A DNA stretch of 64,000 nt from Cryptomeria japonica (taxonomy: Eukaryota; Streptophyta; Pinopsida; Cupressales; Cupressaceae). The position numbers and the translations under genes were made by a program. Shown here one piece after another: positions 1-9,168 of the stretch. The stretch is from NCBI RefSeq assembly GCF_030272615.1, contig NC_081408.1:64166614-64230613 (forward strand). Reading direction: 5' to 3'. The notes below the pieces were generated by a model. It saw only the letters and a list, made by a program, of their open reading frames with translations. It was not told the DNA's origin and made no database searches. Positions within the stretch are counted from its first letter, which is position 1. Every line of letters starts with the position of its first letter.

Positions 1-914
1 TGTACTTCCTCATAAGATGCTTCTTTTCTTTGAATGGCCAACTCCTCTTGTTGTTTCTCTTTTTCTTGGTGTTCTCCCTCTTTCCTTATTGTTTCTGCTG
101 TTTGGTGTAGGACCTCTTGCCATGAGTCCTCATTGTATTTCTTTTTTTATTTCCACTGAGGTTTTTGATATTTAGTCTTCTTTTGCCTTGGAGGTAGGTT
201 GTGTCCATATCCCAATCCTATTTTGTCTCTAGAAAACTATGAAGGAGGGTCCAATGGTTCTGTAATGCCTTCTTGACACTTGCCTATAGGTCCTTTGCCA
301 TTGTATCCCATTCATTGCATGATTAGGAATCCTTTTCCATACTGTTGTGTTGGTATAGCTACCTCCATAGTAGCAGCTCTAACTTCTTCCTCATCCTTGT
401 ATAGCTAGCTAAGGATGTCTTTCTCTTCTATTTCATGTGTTAGTGTACCTAATTGAATGAACTTTCCATCAAATTTGGTGATGGGTTGCGTTGCTTGATG
501 TGTTGATGCAGAAGTCTGCCCATGAGTTTTTGGCAATGTTGCTAATTTGGTTAGACACATGGGTTCATTAGAGTATTCTCCCATGCCTTGCTCTTTGATT
601 TTCATCTCTTGTTTGAAATCCATGGATAAAGATTTAAGCTTTTCTCGATGATGATCTAGTGCTGAGGAAGTTTGGGCTTCCTTGATGTGTGGAACCAAGT
701 TGTCTTGGGCTGCCCCCATGGAATTGCAACATTGAAAGGGGTTATTATCTACTGATATAGAAATGTCATGTCCATTATATGGGAATTTGACACACTAATG
801 GTAGGTTGACGGTACTGCTTGCATTTCATGTATCCAAGGACGACCCAATAAAATATTGTATGTCAAGTCTATGTCTAAGACTTGGCATATAGTGTCCCTT
901 TGTATTAGTCCTAG
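1..914 (-). pseudogene. Element B protease-RT linker with G-patch-like motif
   Basis: This is the decayed part of the B polyprotein between protease and reverse transcriptase; the RT itself is outside the window. At 405-719 a 104-residue open piece holds a GEYS motif also found in D and A at the same place. At about 201-341 the translation shows YGKGFLIMQ, then MGYNGKG, then a GLGYG end. This glycine pattern resembles the G-patch RNA-binding motif and recurs at the same place in D (9,373-9,513) and A (34,589-34,720). From 1 to 120 the frame is Glu/Gln/Lys-rich and probably coiled. Stops interrupt the frame. The G-patch assignment rests on visual glycine spacing only. Confidence 0.65.
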
Positions 915-1502
915 CTAAATAGGTAATATTATTGTTCCCTTGGATGATCTTTTGTCATCATCATATGCCTTGATGGTGATCTTTTTGGGTGGATCAATAG
1001 ATTGTTCAGAGAAGCCTAATGCACAAATAAGCTTTAAGGTACAAATATTGAGACCAACTCCTCCATCTATTAATACTCTTTTAACTCTATGTTTGTAGAC
1101 TAAGACTTCAATGTGAAGGGGAGTATTATGTAGATGGCTTAAGGAGATATTATCATGTTTAGAAAAGGTGAGATTATGAGGCCCCATCATGTGAGCTACC
1201 ATGGCTTGAAATTTATCAATATCTAGATCTTGAGGTACATTTGTTTCAACTAGTGCTTGTTCCAGACTATCCTTATGTTTTGACGAAAGTTTTAGTAACT
1301 CGAGTATGGATATCTGAGCAAGAGTTTTCTGCAGTTGATCAACTAATTTATACTGAGTCTTGGGGAGAATGGTTGATGTTGATGTATGTCCCTTCAAGAC
1401 ATATTTTTGAGCTCGAGTTGTTACATTGAATGATGTATGGTCTTGTTTGTCTTTGATTTTTATGACATTTATCTGATTATCCTCTATTGATATATGATTC
1501 AT
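915..1502 (-). pseudogene. Element B retropepsin-like aspartic protease region
   Basis: A 195-residue open stretch aligns by eye with the protease part of D (8,300-8,830). Shared features are the SILELLKLS segment, QAMV, HNTPLHIEVLVYKHRVKRVL, and the active-site stretch VLIDGGVGLNICT. In Tat-like elements this block carries the aspartate of the viral-type protease that cuts Gag-Pol in the particle. The aspartate is present (LIDGG). It ends at a stop, after which the conserved '[10 protein letters not shown]' part is readable only in a broken form (about 780-900). It is the same reading frame as the gag piece upstream and the linker downstream. This is a dead copy, not a host protease. Confidence 0.8.
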
Positions 1503-2275
1503 AGTGTTGTTGTACAGATGATTGATGTGAGCTCCTCATGTATCATTTGATGATGAAGCTCCTTCCTTGTAATTTGGAAGAGGATTTTTAAAAGCATCAT
1601 GATCACCATTCATTTTGAGACCATCAACTGTTAAATCACCTCGCTCGATCATGACTTGAACAATGTTTCTAAGCCTCATGTAGTCATTTATGTGATGTCC
1701 TTTGTTTCGATGAAAATCATTGAAATGCAAGTCATTCCACCAAGGTGGTTTAATTTGAGGTTTGAAGTTGATTATGGCCAGTAACGTGATGATCTTGTTT
1801 ACCAGGAGTTCTCAAAATGTTGATTCTAAGGATTGCCCCAATGGTGTGTAAATGCGTTTATTTGGAAAATTGTTGGTGTTCCCCTCGAATTTGGATTAGG
1901 TCCTCAATTTGTGTTGTTGCCTTGGGTATTGTTGGTGTTGTTTGTATTTGAAGGTCTCAGATTGGTATTTGGTGTATAAGTGTTAGTGCTTTGGTTAACA
2001 CCCTTTTGATTCTTGGTAGCCTGAGGATTACCTGATAAAGCCAATACTAGTTGTTTGGATTTTATATCATTAGCATCAGTGCCTCCCTTGTTACTAGCAT
2101 TTTTGTTTCTGGTCTAGAACCTGGATTTGTCTAAGATATTATTGTTGTTCTGATTGCTAAAGTGAGAGTTGGATGAATTAGCTCCTTCTTTTAAGAACTT
2201 CAATGTTCCCTTTTTGACACATGCTTCCTCTACTTAGATTTTGTTTTTGATTAACTTGGAAAAAGATGGTATGCA
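1503..2275 (-). pseudogene. gag: Element B gag C-terminal part
   Basis: This is the C-terminal part of B gag, broken at 2,275 by element C and resumed at 29,083. A 64-residue open piece (1,536-1,730) matches the nucleocapsid-like segment of D: FHRNKGHHINDYMRL here against CEFHQGRGHKTSNCHRL in D. The D copy shows a C-x2-H-x4-H-x4-C metal-binding pattern; here both flanking cysteines are lost. It continues with a 'FKNPLP' sequence found in both. Between 1,740 and 2,275 the frame holds stops but still aligns with D (for example VKKGTLKFLKEG). It no longer encodes a working protein. Confidence 0.75.
2271..2275. repeat. Target-site duplication of element C (left copy, ATGCA)
   Basis: ATGCA lies directly before the TG of the C 5' LTR and is repeated at 29,083-29,087 directly after the CA of its 3' LTR. 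Five bp is the usual duplication length for Copia and Gypsy integrases. Confidence 0.93.
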
Positions 2276-2327
2276 TGTTACTACTTATCAAGTTGCCATT
2301 AGTTTTTATATTCAAAGTCATACTATA
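2276..2327 (+). repeat. Element C 5' LTR, first 52 bp
   Basis: These 52 bases match the start of the C 3' LTR (27,919 onward) with about one difference. The LTR is then interrupted by element D and resumes at 21,136. 52 bp plus 1,112 bp gives 1,164 bp, exactly the length of the 3' LTR. Confidence 0.93.
2323..2327. repeat. Target-site duplication of element D (left copy, CTATA)
   Basis: CTATA lies immediately before the D 5' LTR and is repeated at 21,131-21,135 immediately after the D 3' LTR. The uninterrupted sequence is seen in the C 3' LTR near 27,970. Confidence 0.95.
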
Positions 2328-3751
2328 TGTAGTCACACAAATCTGTCCAGCTTAATTAAATAAATATTCGTATTTATTTGATTAAAAATCCACTAGCCAT
2401 CAGTTAATTAAATTAATATTTAATTAATTCATCTCCAAACATTCTTCTATTAATTAAATAAATTATTCAATTTATTTTAATTCATTCATTAAAATCAAAT
2501 TCCAATTAATTAAATAAATAAAATCTATTTATTTAATTAAAATCCCCCTTTTCCTCTTTTAAATAAATTAACATTTATTTAAATCATTATCCCCACCCCA
2601 CTTGCATTTTCCTACAAATGCAACTTGCACACATTTATTGAAATAAATGAATTTTTATTTTAAATAAAATCCTATTTTCCCTCACCCACCAATCCACTTG
2701 CAAAAATCTAATCCCCTTCTAGATTCTTCTAACCCCTTCCTAATTTGCCTAATCCATTCCCTAAACTTTGTCACATTCCTAAGCAAAATGGAGTCACTTC
2801 TCAAAGCCTAAAAGTCTTTGATAACCATTAAATGCTTTCAACCTTCAACCACTAAATGTCTCAAAGTCTTGGATAACCTTTGAAAGCTTCCAACCTTCAA
2901 CCACTAAATCCCCAAAGTCTCCAATAACCATTAATGGTTACCTCAAACCCTCCCACATGGTTAAAACATTTGTTTTGACTCAACCTCTACCCAACCCAAG
3001 GGTCTCATCAAGCCTTTAATGCTTTGGCCATGATTATCTCTTAATCATTTGCACAAAGGTTTATCCTTGAATTAATTCCTAATTCAATGGGTAATCTTAA
3101 TTTAGACTTGACCCTTAGCCTTTAGATAACCATGAGGTCTTCTCAAGCCTTTAATGCCTCCAACCTCTTCTTTCAACCCAACCCTATGTTGACACTTGTC
3201 ACCATTTCATTGGTGCAAATTGTGCACATGGATCCCCAACTTTCAAGCTTGACCCTTGATTAAACCTTTCAATCCTAGCCATCCATTGCTCCATTTTTCC
3301 TATAAATAGAGCCCATTCCTTCATAATCCAGATCTTGAAACTTGTATGCATTTAGACTATAGACATTTTAGAGAGCATTTTTAGTATAAGCAATCTAACA
3401 TCTTATCATTTGGTTAAAATACATCATTGTAGCTTAAGTATTAGCTTTTTAGAACTATACTACAAATCTCAATCCTCCATAAGCATCCATAGTGCAAAAA
3501 GCTGCTGAGAGCTACACTATTTTGGAACTTGGAGAGGAGAGGAACAAGGGAGAAGAAGCTAAGGCCATGCTAAGAGGCAGTTGGAGATGTCTCATGATCT
3601 TTGTTCTACTTATTGGATGTATTAGCATGTCTCTTTGTGTCTCTTTTGGTATGCCTTCATATGTTTAGTTTTAGATTGACTAACACTAATGTTTGTGTGT
3701 TTTTGTGTTACTTGATCATAGACTAACCTTGTGCCATTTAGGAGGGCATCA
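2328..3751 (+). repeat. Element D 5' LTR (1,424 bp)
   Basis: It starts TGTAGTCACAC and ends GGGCATCA, and it matches 19,707-21,130 in length and sequence. The first 330 bp are rich in TTAATTAAATAAA-like repeats; the remainder is C/T-rich. A TATA box is at 3,301. Confidence 0.96.
3301..3309 (+). promoter_or_regulatory. TATA box of D 5' LTR
   Basis: TATAAATAG follows a C/T-rich stretch, about 970 bp into the LTR, with about 440 bp of LTR after it. The same box is at 20,680-20,688 in the 3' LTR, and a decayed version (TGTAAATAG) is in the B LTR near 32,660 on the minus strand. It is the likely start site for genomic RNA; transcription would begin some 30 bp downstream. Confidence 0.7.
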
Positions 3752-3753
3752 TT

Positions 3754-3774
3754 TGGTGAACCCGACGTGAATCG
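3754..3774 (+). other. Primer-binding site of element D
   Basis: TGGTGAACCCGACGTGAATC begins two bases after the LTR end. The TGG start pairs with a tRNA CCA end, and the reverse complement reads like a T-loop (CGATTC) followed by a tRNA acceptor stem. I cannot name the tRNA with certainty. Confidence 0.75.
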
Positions 3775-5760
3775 AACACGCAACCTTCTGATCTTTTTTT
3801 TTGAAAATTAACGTTTTTGCTTGTTGAAACTGTCACATAGGTCGCACTTCGAGGCTAATGAACACGTTTTAGCGCTATCGAAACAATTTATTTTAGCAAA
3901 ATTGTCCCTAAAATAGCGCTATTGAAAATGTTTTAGCGCTACTGATTCTATTCTGGCACTTTTGTCACAGTTCTAGCGCTATTGCAACTATTATAGCACT
4001 TTTGACCTCTCGAATTTTCCTATTATTTCAGTGCTACTGTGTAAATTAGCGCTTCTGCATCCCAGACTAGCACTATTGTATAAATTAGCACTTTTGTTTA
4101 AAAAGCAGAATAGCGCTATTGCGACAGAATGTTGTCCAATTCGCTTTGTAACCAAAATCAAAATTTGGGCTTGTGTAAGCCCACACTAACATTTGACCAT
4201 TGACTGTGTGCAGGTTCTAATTTTCTTTGTGCAGGGGAAGGAGTTAGTTTAGATGCCTTAAAATCTTTTTTTACTTTCTTACAAAAGTTGGTTAAAAAGA
4301 ATCCATTTTTCCTTCTTGCACAAGTTAAAATAAACCTCACATTTTATTTTGGAGTGCATAAAATGAACCTCAAACTTGTTTTTGGTGCTTAAAAGAAAAT
4401 TCATCTTTCTTTATTGCAAGGTAAAAAGAACAACAACTTCAAACATTTGTTTTCTTGCAAGTTAGGAAACACACTTTATTTGGTGCTTAAAATCAACAAT
4501 TCCATTTTCTTGCATCAAACTAAAGAATTTACAATCCACACTTCAAATTTTGGGCAAGTAAAAAGAACAATTCACTTGTTTTTGATTTTTTGCAAACAAA
4601 TTTTCCTTCAAGCAAAACGTGTTTTTCATTAAGTTGACCAAAATTTCCAAATTCTAGATTACAAAACACATTGCCCATGAAGTTAAAAAGAACACCATGA
4701 CTGTTGGAGCAACATCTCCAAATAGTTAAATCATCTTTGCAAATGCTGGATTAAAAAGAACAAGTGTTTTACGTATTTGGCACGCTTGTGCAAACAGTCA
4801 GTCGAGTGGACCTACTTCTAACACACACTATCCTCTCCCTTGGCTTTCGTGGTCCTAGGTGCAAGAGAAAAGTGTTAGTAACACTCAAAATTTTATCTTT
4901 TTAAGAGAGGCCTGCCAAGGGATCGATACTCTTGGGAATGACCTCGAGCGGTAAATCCTTCGAGCCGCTATAGAAATCAGGTGAGAGCGAAAGCTGTAGC
5001 CTTGGGTATAGCTATTCCTACAGTGTAACTGGCCGAAAGGACAAATGGGCCCCACCACCAGTTACAAGGCTCTTAAGTGAGTCACTGCAGAATGAACTTA
5101 TGTCCAAAGCCATCGAACATGACTAAACACCTTTAAGTAGTAGCCCACCTGTTCTATTGATTGAGAATATTTGAGATATAATTTAGTGCAAGAGCATAGA
5201 AGGTTTTGCTCCCAAGATACTCACCATACATATTTCCTTGAGTAGAAACATAGCTTTTTGAAAAGTCACTTGTGGCTTGATAAAAGTGGTGACTCCCCCA
5301 TCATAGGGATCATCTATTTGTTATGCTCATGCAAGACTTAGTATATCGCATCCTTACCTGCCACGGCGGGATTCATAAGGTATGTAGTACCAAAGTCGAA
5401 GAAATATCAAGATGTGGGATAAATTTATCACAACTGGCCATTTGACCTTAGGGATAAAAAGTGTTTGAAGTGTGTTCGTTTTACAGACCTAGTGCAAATT
5501 GAGCCGACTTCAGGCTTTGGAATTACACCTTAAAATAAATCTAAAGGAACGGTCAAAAACAAGTCCAAGAATTGGGTTGATCTAGACCCATACTCATTTG
5601 TGCCTTTGAGGCAACATTCTTGTGTTTGTGTGCTTGCTTTGTTTTCTTGTCAAAGAAAAATCAGAAAATCAATCCCAAAAACACAGTATTCATCCAACAT
5701 TTCTCAAAAAACAAACAAAAATACCAAAACACAGTGCAAACAAACAAAGAGTCAAAATTT
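3775..5760 (+). other. Element D 5' leader (untranslated)
   Basis: This 2-kb leader runs between the PBS and the upstream ORF. It holds the AGCGCT array (3,865-4,125), then A-rich sequence with repeated 'AAAAGAACAA' stretches (4,330-4,770), then a block (4,800-5,600) whose counterpart is visible in B at about 31,400-32,000 on the minus strand. No credible protein was seen here. Frame 1 is open from 5,620 but the conserved part starts at the ATG at 5,761. Confidence 0.7.
3865..4125 (+). repeat. Phased AGCGCT array, 5' copy (element D)
   Basis: AGCGCT or a one-step variant (AGCACT, AGTGCT, GGCACT) recurs at 3871, 3895, 3915, 3935, 3955, 3975, 3995, 4030, 4048, 4069, 4087 and 4112. Most steps are 18-21 bp. 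The extended unit reads TTAGCGCTATTG on the plus strand. The variants look like C-to-T or G-to-A decay of AGCGCT. A mirror-oriented array lies at 18,859-19,144 and a related one in B at 30,910-31,256. Confidence 0.85.
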
Positions 5761-6144
5761 ATGACCATTCTTCACATCTTGCGAAAGAAGAAGCGTCATC
5801 AAAATACTACCTTGAAAAGAAGACCATTAAGCTCAAAGGCTTTGATCAAAAGGAGGAAATTCTTCTATCTCAATAGACAAGAATTTGTCTCACATAGAGT
5901 CTTTCTACATCGCATGCGTCTATACCTTCAAGGCAAAACAAATGAACTTGATTCCGAATCATTGAACCACAGAGCTTTTATGCAATATAGAGCTCTGAGT
6001 TATCACAAAAATCAAGGAGGAAAGATTAATCCCAATTTCTTCCCAAACATCTGTATTACCTACAACACACCTCGAGAAGTGCCACCAATGCCTGAAAGAG
6101 AAGAGGTAGCGTTTGTTCCATTTGTAACACAAAGTTTTTATTGA
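5761..6144 (+). CDS. Conserved upstream ORF of Tat-like element (ORF1, unknown function)
   Basis: This is a 127-residue ORF ahead of gag, starting at the ATG at 5,761 (MTILHILRKKK) and ending at TGA 6,142-6,144 after FVTQSFY. The N-terminal third is very basic (RRKFFYLNRQEF); the C-terminal third has acidic and Pro residues. Element B carries the same ORF at 30,060-30,432 with matching blocks: FLYINRQ, FLH, LYLQ, NHGGKINPAFFP, TYN and a C-terminal SFY. Preservation in two different element families argues that it was translated. It lies in the same frame as gag, separated by a stop and 450 bp of non-coding sequence. I recognise no domain. Some plant Tat elements (Ogre) have an extra ORF before gag, but I cannot show homology. 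Confidence 0.7.
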   Translation: MTILHILRKKKRHQNTTLKRRPLSSKALIKRRKFFYLNRQEFVSHRVFLHRMRLYLQGKTNELDSESLNHRAFMQYRALSYHKNQGGKINPNFFPNICITYNTPREVPPMPEREEVAFVPFVTQSFY

Positions 6145-6594
6145 AGTTGAAAACAAAACATCCATCATCTCATTCATACATCATCACTTCATCATCAATC
6201 CATCCCAAAACTCTCCGAACATTAAGAGGTTCTTGTCCCAAGATTCCTTTTTAAAATTGCTTGAAATCAAACACATCACATCACTTTTAGATTGTTTCTA
6301 CATCTAGGATAAGCTCATCCTAAGAGACACATCTACGCAGGTTAAAACTAGTTCATGAGTGAATCCTCTCATTGCTAGGTAGTCAAAATCTATAACACAT
6401 CTCAGATTTCTCTACACCTTATCACATCCAAACTTATCAAACAAGCAAGCAATTCAAAAAAAGGAATTTCAGTTACATCTACCTTTAGAGTGCTAGAGAT
6501 TTACATACCATACAATCCACTAACCATCAATCTTTCATTTCATTGACAACTCGTCATCATCTTCAATCAACTTCAAACAAAACTTGTAAACAAA
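6145..6594 (+). other. Spacer between ORF1 and gag in D
   Basis: These 450 bp hold many stops in all plus frames and no convincing ORF. In B the equivalent spacer is only about 60 bp (30,000-30,059). Confidence 0.6.
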
Positions 6595-7740
6595 ATGGCT
6601 CAAACCCGATCATGATCAAGGCAACGAGAAATAGAAATTGAGGAAGAAGAGGACAACCTCAATGAATTTCAAGAAGCACTTGGAGGAAATGTGAATGACG
6701 AAAACCCAAGTACTCCCACTCCTTCAACAATTGAAAGGGCTCAGCATAACCCTCACTTCAACAGATTATTTGATGAAATACTAAGGAGCAATGCGGATGC
6801 TCACTTCTTAAAACTCGCTCAAGAAGGAGCCAAACTCCCCTCGGACTTTGATCTTGCCCAATTAAGACAAGCATCAGAAAGACAAAGTCGCCATGAGGAG
6901 GAAAGAGGTAGAAATCACATCAGATATAATATTCCTTGAGGTAACCCACCACCTCCTCCTCCAAATGAAATGGAGATGTTGCGGCAACAAGTCGAGAATC
7001 TTGCCCAACAACTTCATAGTGGTGTTAAGACCAATCAATTCTCACTTAACGACATTTGTCCCTATCCTTTTGATAGGAATCTTTATATGCCACCCTTTCC
7101 ACGTGGGTTCAAAACACCCAAATTCAAAAAAGATAGAGGAAAGGGAGATCCTCATGATCATGTCCGAGAATTTCATTCCGCTTGTCTTGAAGTGGCTTAT
7201 GAGGACACATACCTAATGCGCCTCTTTCCCCAAAGCTTGGGAGGAACAACCACATCATGGTTTTCCCGACTACCAGGTGGCATTAGAACATTTGAGGAAC
7301 TCATCCAGAAGTTCCTATCTCATTACTCTTATAACATTGAACGTGACATCACCATGGCTGATCTATGCAACACCAAACAAAAACTAGGTGAATTATTCTC
7401 AGTATTCCTGCAACGATGGCGCCAAATGTCTAGCAGACGTTCTCTTCAGTTACCTAAACGAGAACTAGTGGAAATTTTCATTTCCAACTTAAACGAAGAA
7501 ATGGAATTTCACCTGGACGTCAAAGACACAGACTCTTTTAACGATATGATCACCAAGGGTTTAAAATGTGAAAGGGCACTCATCAAGAAAGGACTCATCA
7601 AAATCTTTAATGAACCAAAAGATGGTCCTCGCCTGCGCTTCAATAGTGATAAACCAAACTTCTGGAACAAGAATAAGAATATCGTCAATGATGGGGTTGT
7701 GGATGCTCGAACTATCCAAAATGCACAACCTGTGGTTTGA
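6595..7740 (+). pseudogene. gag: Element D gag, capsid part
   Basis: Structural Gag polyprotein, which would form the virus-like particle. The start is ATG 6,595 (MAQTRS). In-frame TGA stops at 6,613, 6,937 and 7,738 break it, and each fits CGA-to-TGA decay. The N-terminal part is acidic (EEEED). The capsid part (about 6,970-7,600) shows the retrotransposon-gag pattern: DPHDHVREF, then YLMRLFPQSLGGTTTSWFSRL, FEELIQKFLSHYSYN, QRWRQM, and FISNLNEEM. B has the same blocks at 29,083-29,999. The frame runs on into the protease region and pol without any frameshift, so Gag-Pol was one ORF. It is dead as it stands, but only by point stops. Confidence 0.88.
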
Positions 7741-9159
7741 TTTGCAGGACAAAATCCTCCACCACGGAATAACACAAATGTTCCTTCCAATCAAAGTCGC
7801 ATCACATCTCAAGATGAACCAAGACCTCGTCAACAAAAACAAAAACGCACATATACTCCCTTAGGGGAACCCATTGAAACAGTGATGCGACAACTCATTT
7901 CTCAGAATTTGATCACTCTACCTAAGCTATCCAACTATGAACCTCAGGTCAAACCAGCATGGTGGAGAGATACTGAACACTGTGAGTTCCATCAAGGAAG
8001 AGGACACAAGACAAGTAATTGTCACCGATTGAAAGATCTCATTCAGGATCTCATTGATCGAGGAGAAATTGAGATTGAAGGACATGACCCAAAAACAACA
8101 AATAATGATCATCTGATGTTCAAGAATCCGCTTCCATCACAAGATCAAAGGGGTCCTTCCACTTCCAGGCGAGGTACTGATACCACTGATTATACGCAGG
8201 CTGCATATAACTACACTGTAAATCGCCTGTATGATGCCAGTGAACAAATTGCAACTATAACCTTCAAAAATCCCACCTCAAATTGCAATGTTGTTACACG
8301 TCGCGGCAAAGTCACCATCAAGGCAGCTCCACAAGGCACCACCTCCGCCCCAAAGCAGTATAACCTTGTGGAACAATTAGATAAAACCCCTGTGCTCATA
8401 TCCATTTTAGAGCTATTACGCCTATCACCATCTCATAAAACTATCTTGGATCAAGCACTCCAAGAGGCGTCAGTCCCTGCAAACCTGAATACGGACCAGT
8501 TTCAAGCTATGGTTGGAACTCTAAAGTCATCACCTTGTCTCACTTTTTCCGAAAGTGACAACTCTTCCTTCCAACAACCTCATAATGCTTCGCTACACAT
8601 TGAAGGCTTTATCAACCAACACAGGATCAAGCGAGTCTTGATAGATAATAGAGCAAGCCTAAACATTTGCACACTACAGTTGGTCACAACATTGGGATAT
8701 GCAATAGAATCAGTGGATCCTCGTAAGAAGATCACCATCAAGGCCTATGATGATGCAGAGCGTTCATTCAAAGGAGCTGTGGTACTACCAATCCGAGTGG
8801 GCCCTGTGGTAAAGCACATAATTTGTCAGGTTCTGGACCTTCCTCTACCATATAATCTATTATTAGGGAGACCTTGGATACATGCCATGCAAGCCGTTCC
8901 ATCTACCTACCATCAATGTATCAAGTTCCCACATAACGGTACAGAGATCACAATCCTAGGTGATGCCAATCCCTTTGCTTTTTGCCATAATATCAACCAT
9001 CAACCAGAGATTACTGTTCCTAATAATAGGGAAGCCATTTCCTCCACATCATATATAAGTCCCGCCTCTCTTACTAGTTCGAACACCCCTATACCCAAGC
9101 AAGAAAAGATTAAGATGAAAGTCACAAAGGAAGGTCCTGGAGAATACAACTTGAGTTAG
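7741..9159 (+). CDS. Element D nucleocapsid-like motif and aspartic protease
   Basis: Open from 7,741 to the TAG at 9,157-9,159 (CAG-to-TAG likely); the first Met is at 7,882. About 35 residues in, CEFHQGRGHKTSNC gives a C-x2-H-x4-H-x4-C metal-binding pattern, the Tat-type variant of the gag zinc knuckle. The protease part follows: KRVLIDNRASLNICT, then [21 protein letters not shown], which closes the retropepsin fold. The active-site triplet is altered: B shows D-G-G, A shows D-E-G, and D has D-N-R, so catalysis is doubtful. It would cut Gag-Pol. It ends with the GEYNLS motif shared with A and B. Confidence 0.85.
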   Translation, partial: FAGQNPPPRNNTNVPSNQSRITSQDEPRPRQQKQKRTYTPLGEPIETVMRQLISQNLITLPKLSNYEPQVKPAWWRDTEHCEFHQGRGHKTSNCHRLKDLIQDLIDRGEIEIEGHDPKTTNNDHLMFKNPLPSQDQRGPSTSRRGTDTTDYTQAAYNYTVNRLYDASEQIATITFKNPTSNCNVVTRRGKVTIKAAPQGTTSAPKQYNLVEQLDKTPVLISILELLRLSPSHKTILDQALQEASVPANLNTDQFQAMVGTLKSSPCLTFSESDNSSFQQPHNASLHIEGFINQHRIKRVLIDNRASLNICTLQLVTTLGYAIESVDPRKKITIKAYDDAERSFKGAVVLPIRVGPVVKHIICQVLDLPLPYNLLLGRPWIHAMQAVPSTYHQCIKFPHNGTEITILGDANPFAFCHNINHQPEITVPNNREAISSTSYISPASLTSSNTPIPKQEKIKMKVTKEGPGEYNLS

Positions 9160-9168
9160 CTCTTTTGT

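Larger units (their letters stand above)
1..2275 (-). mobile_element. Tat-like Ty3/Gypsy element B, left part
   Basis: This is the minus-strand remainder of an LTR retrotransposon that continues at 29,083-33,565, where its 5' LTR lies. Its 3' half (RT, integrase, 3' LTR) lies to the left of the window. The split was caused by insertion of element C: the 5-bp ATGCA is found on both sides (2,271-2,275 and 29,083-29,087), and the gag reading frame continues across when the duplication is counted once. Gag, protease and linker pieces here all lie in one minus-strand frame with scattered stops, so the decay is mainly by point mutation. Confidence 0.9.

Noticed and set aside
3754-3774. tRNA gene fragment
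   Set aside because: It is only the complement of a tRNA 3' end placed two bases after an LTR, that is, a PBS. No cloverleaf around it. No other tRNA or rRNA gene was seen.
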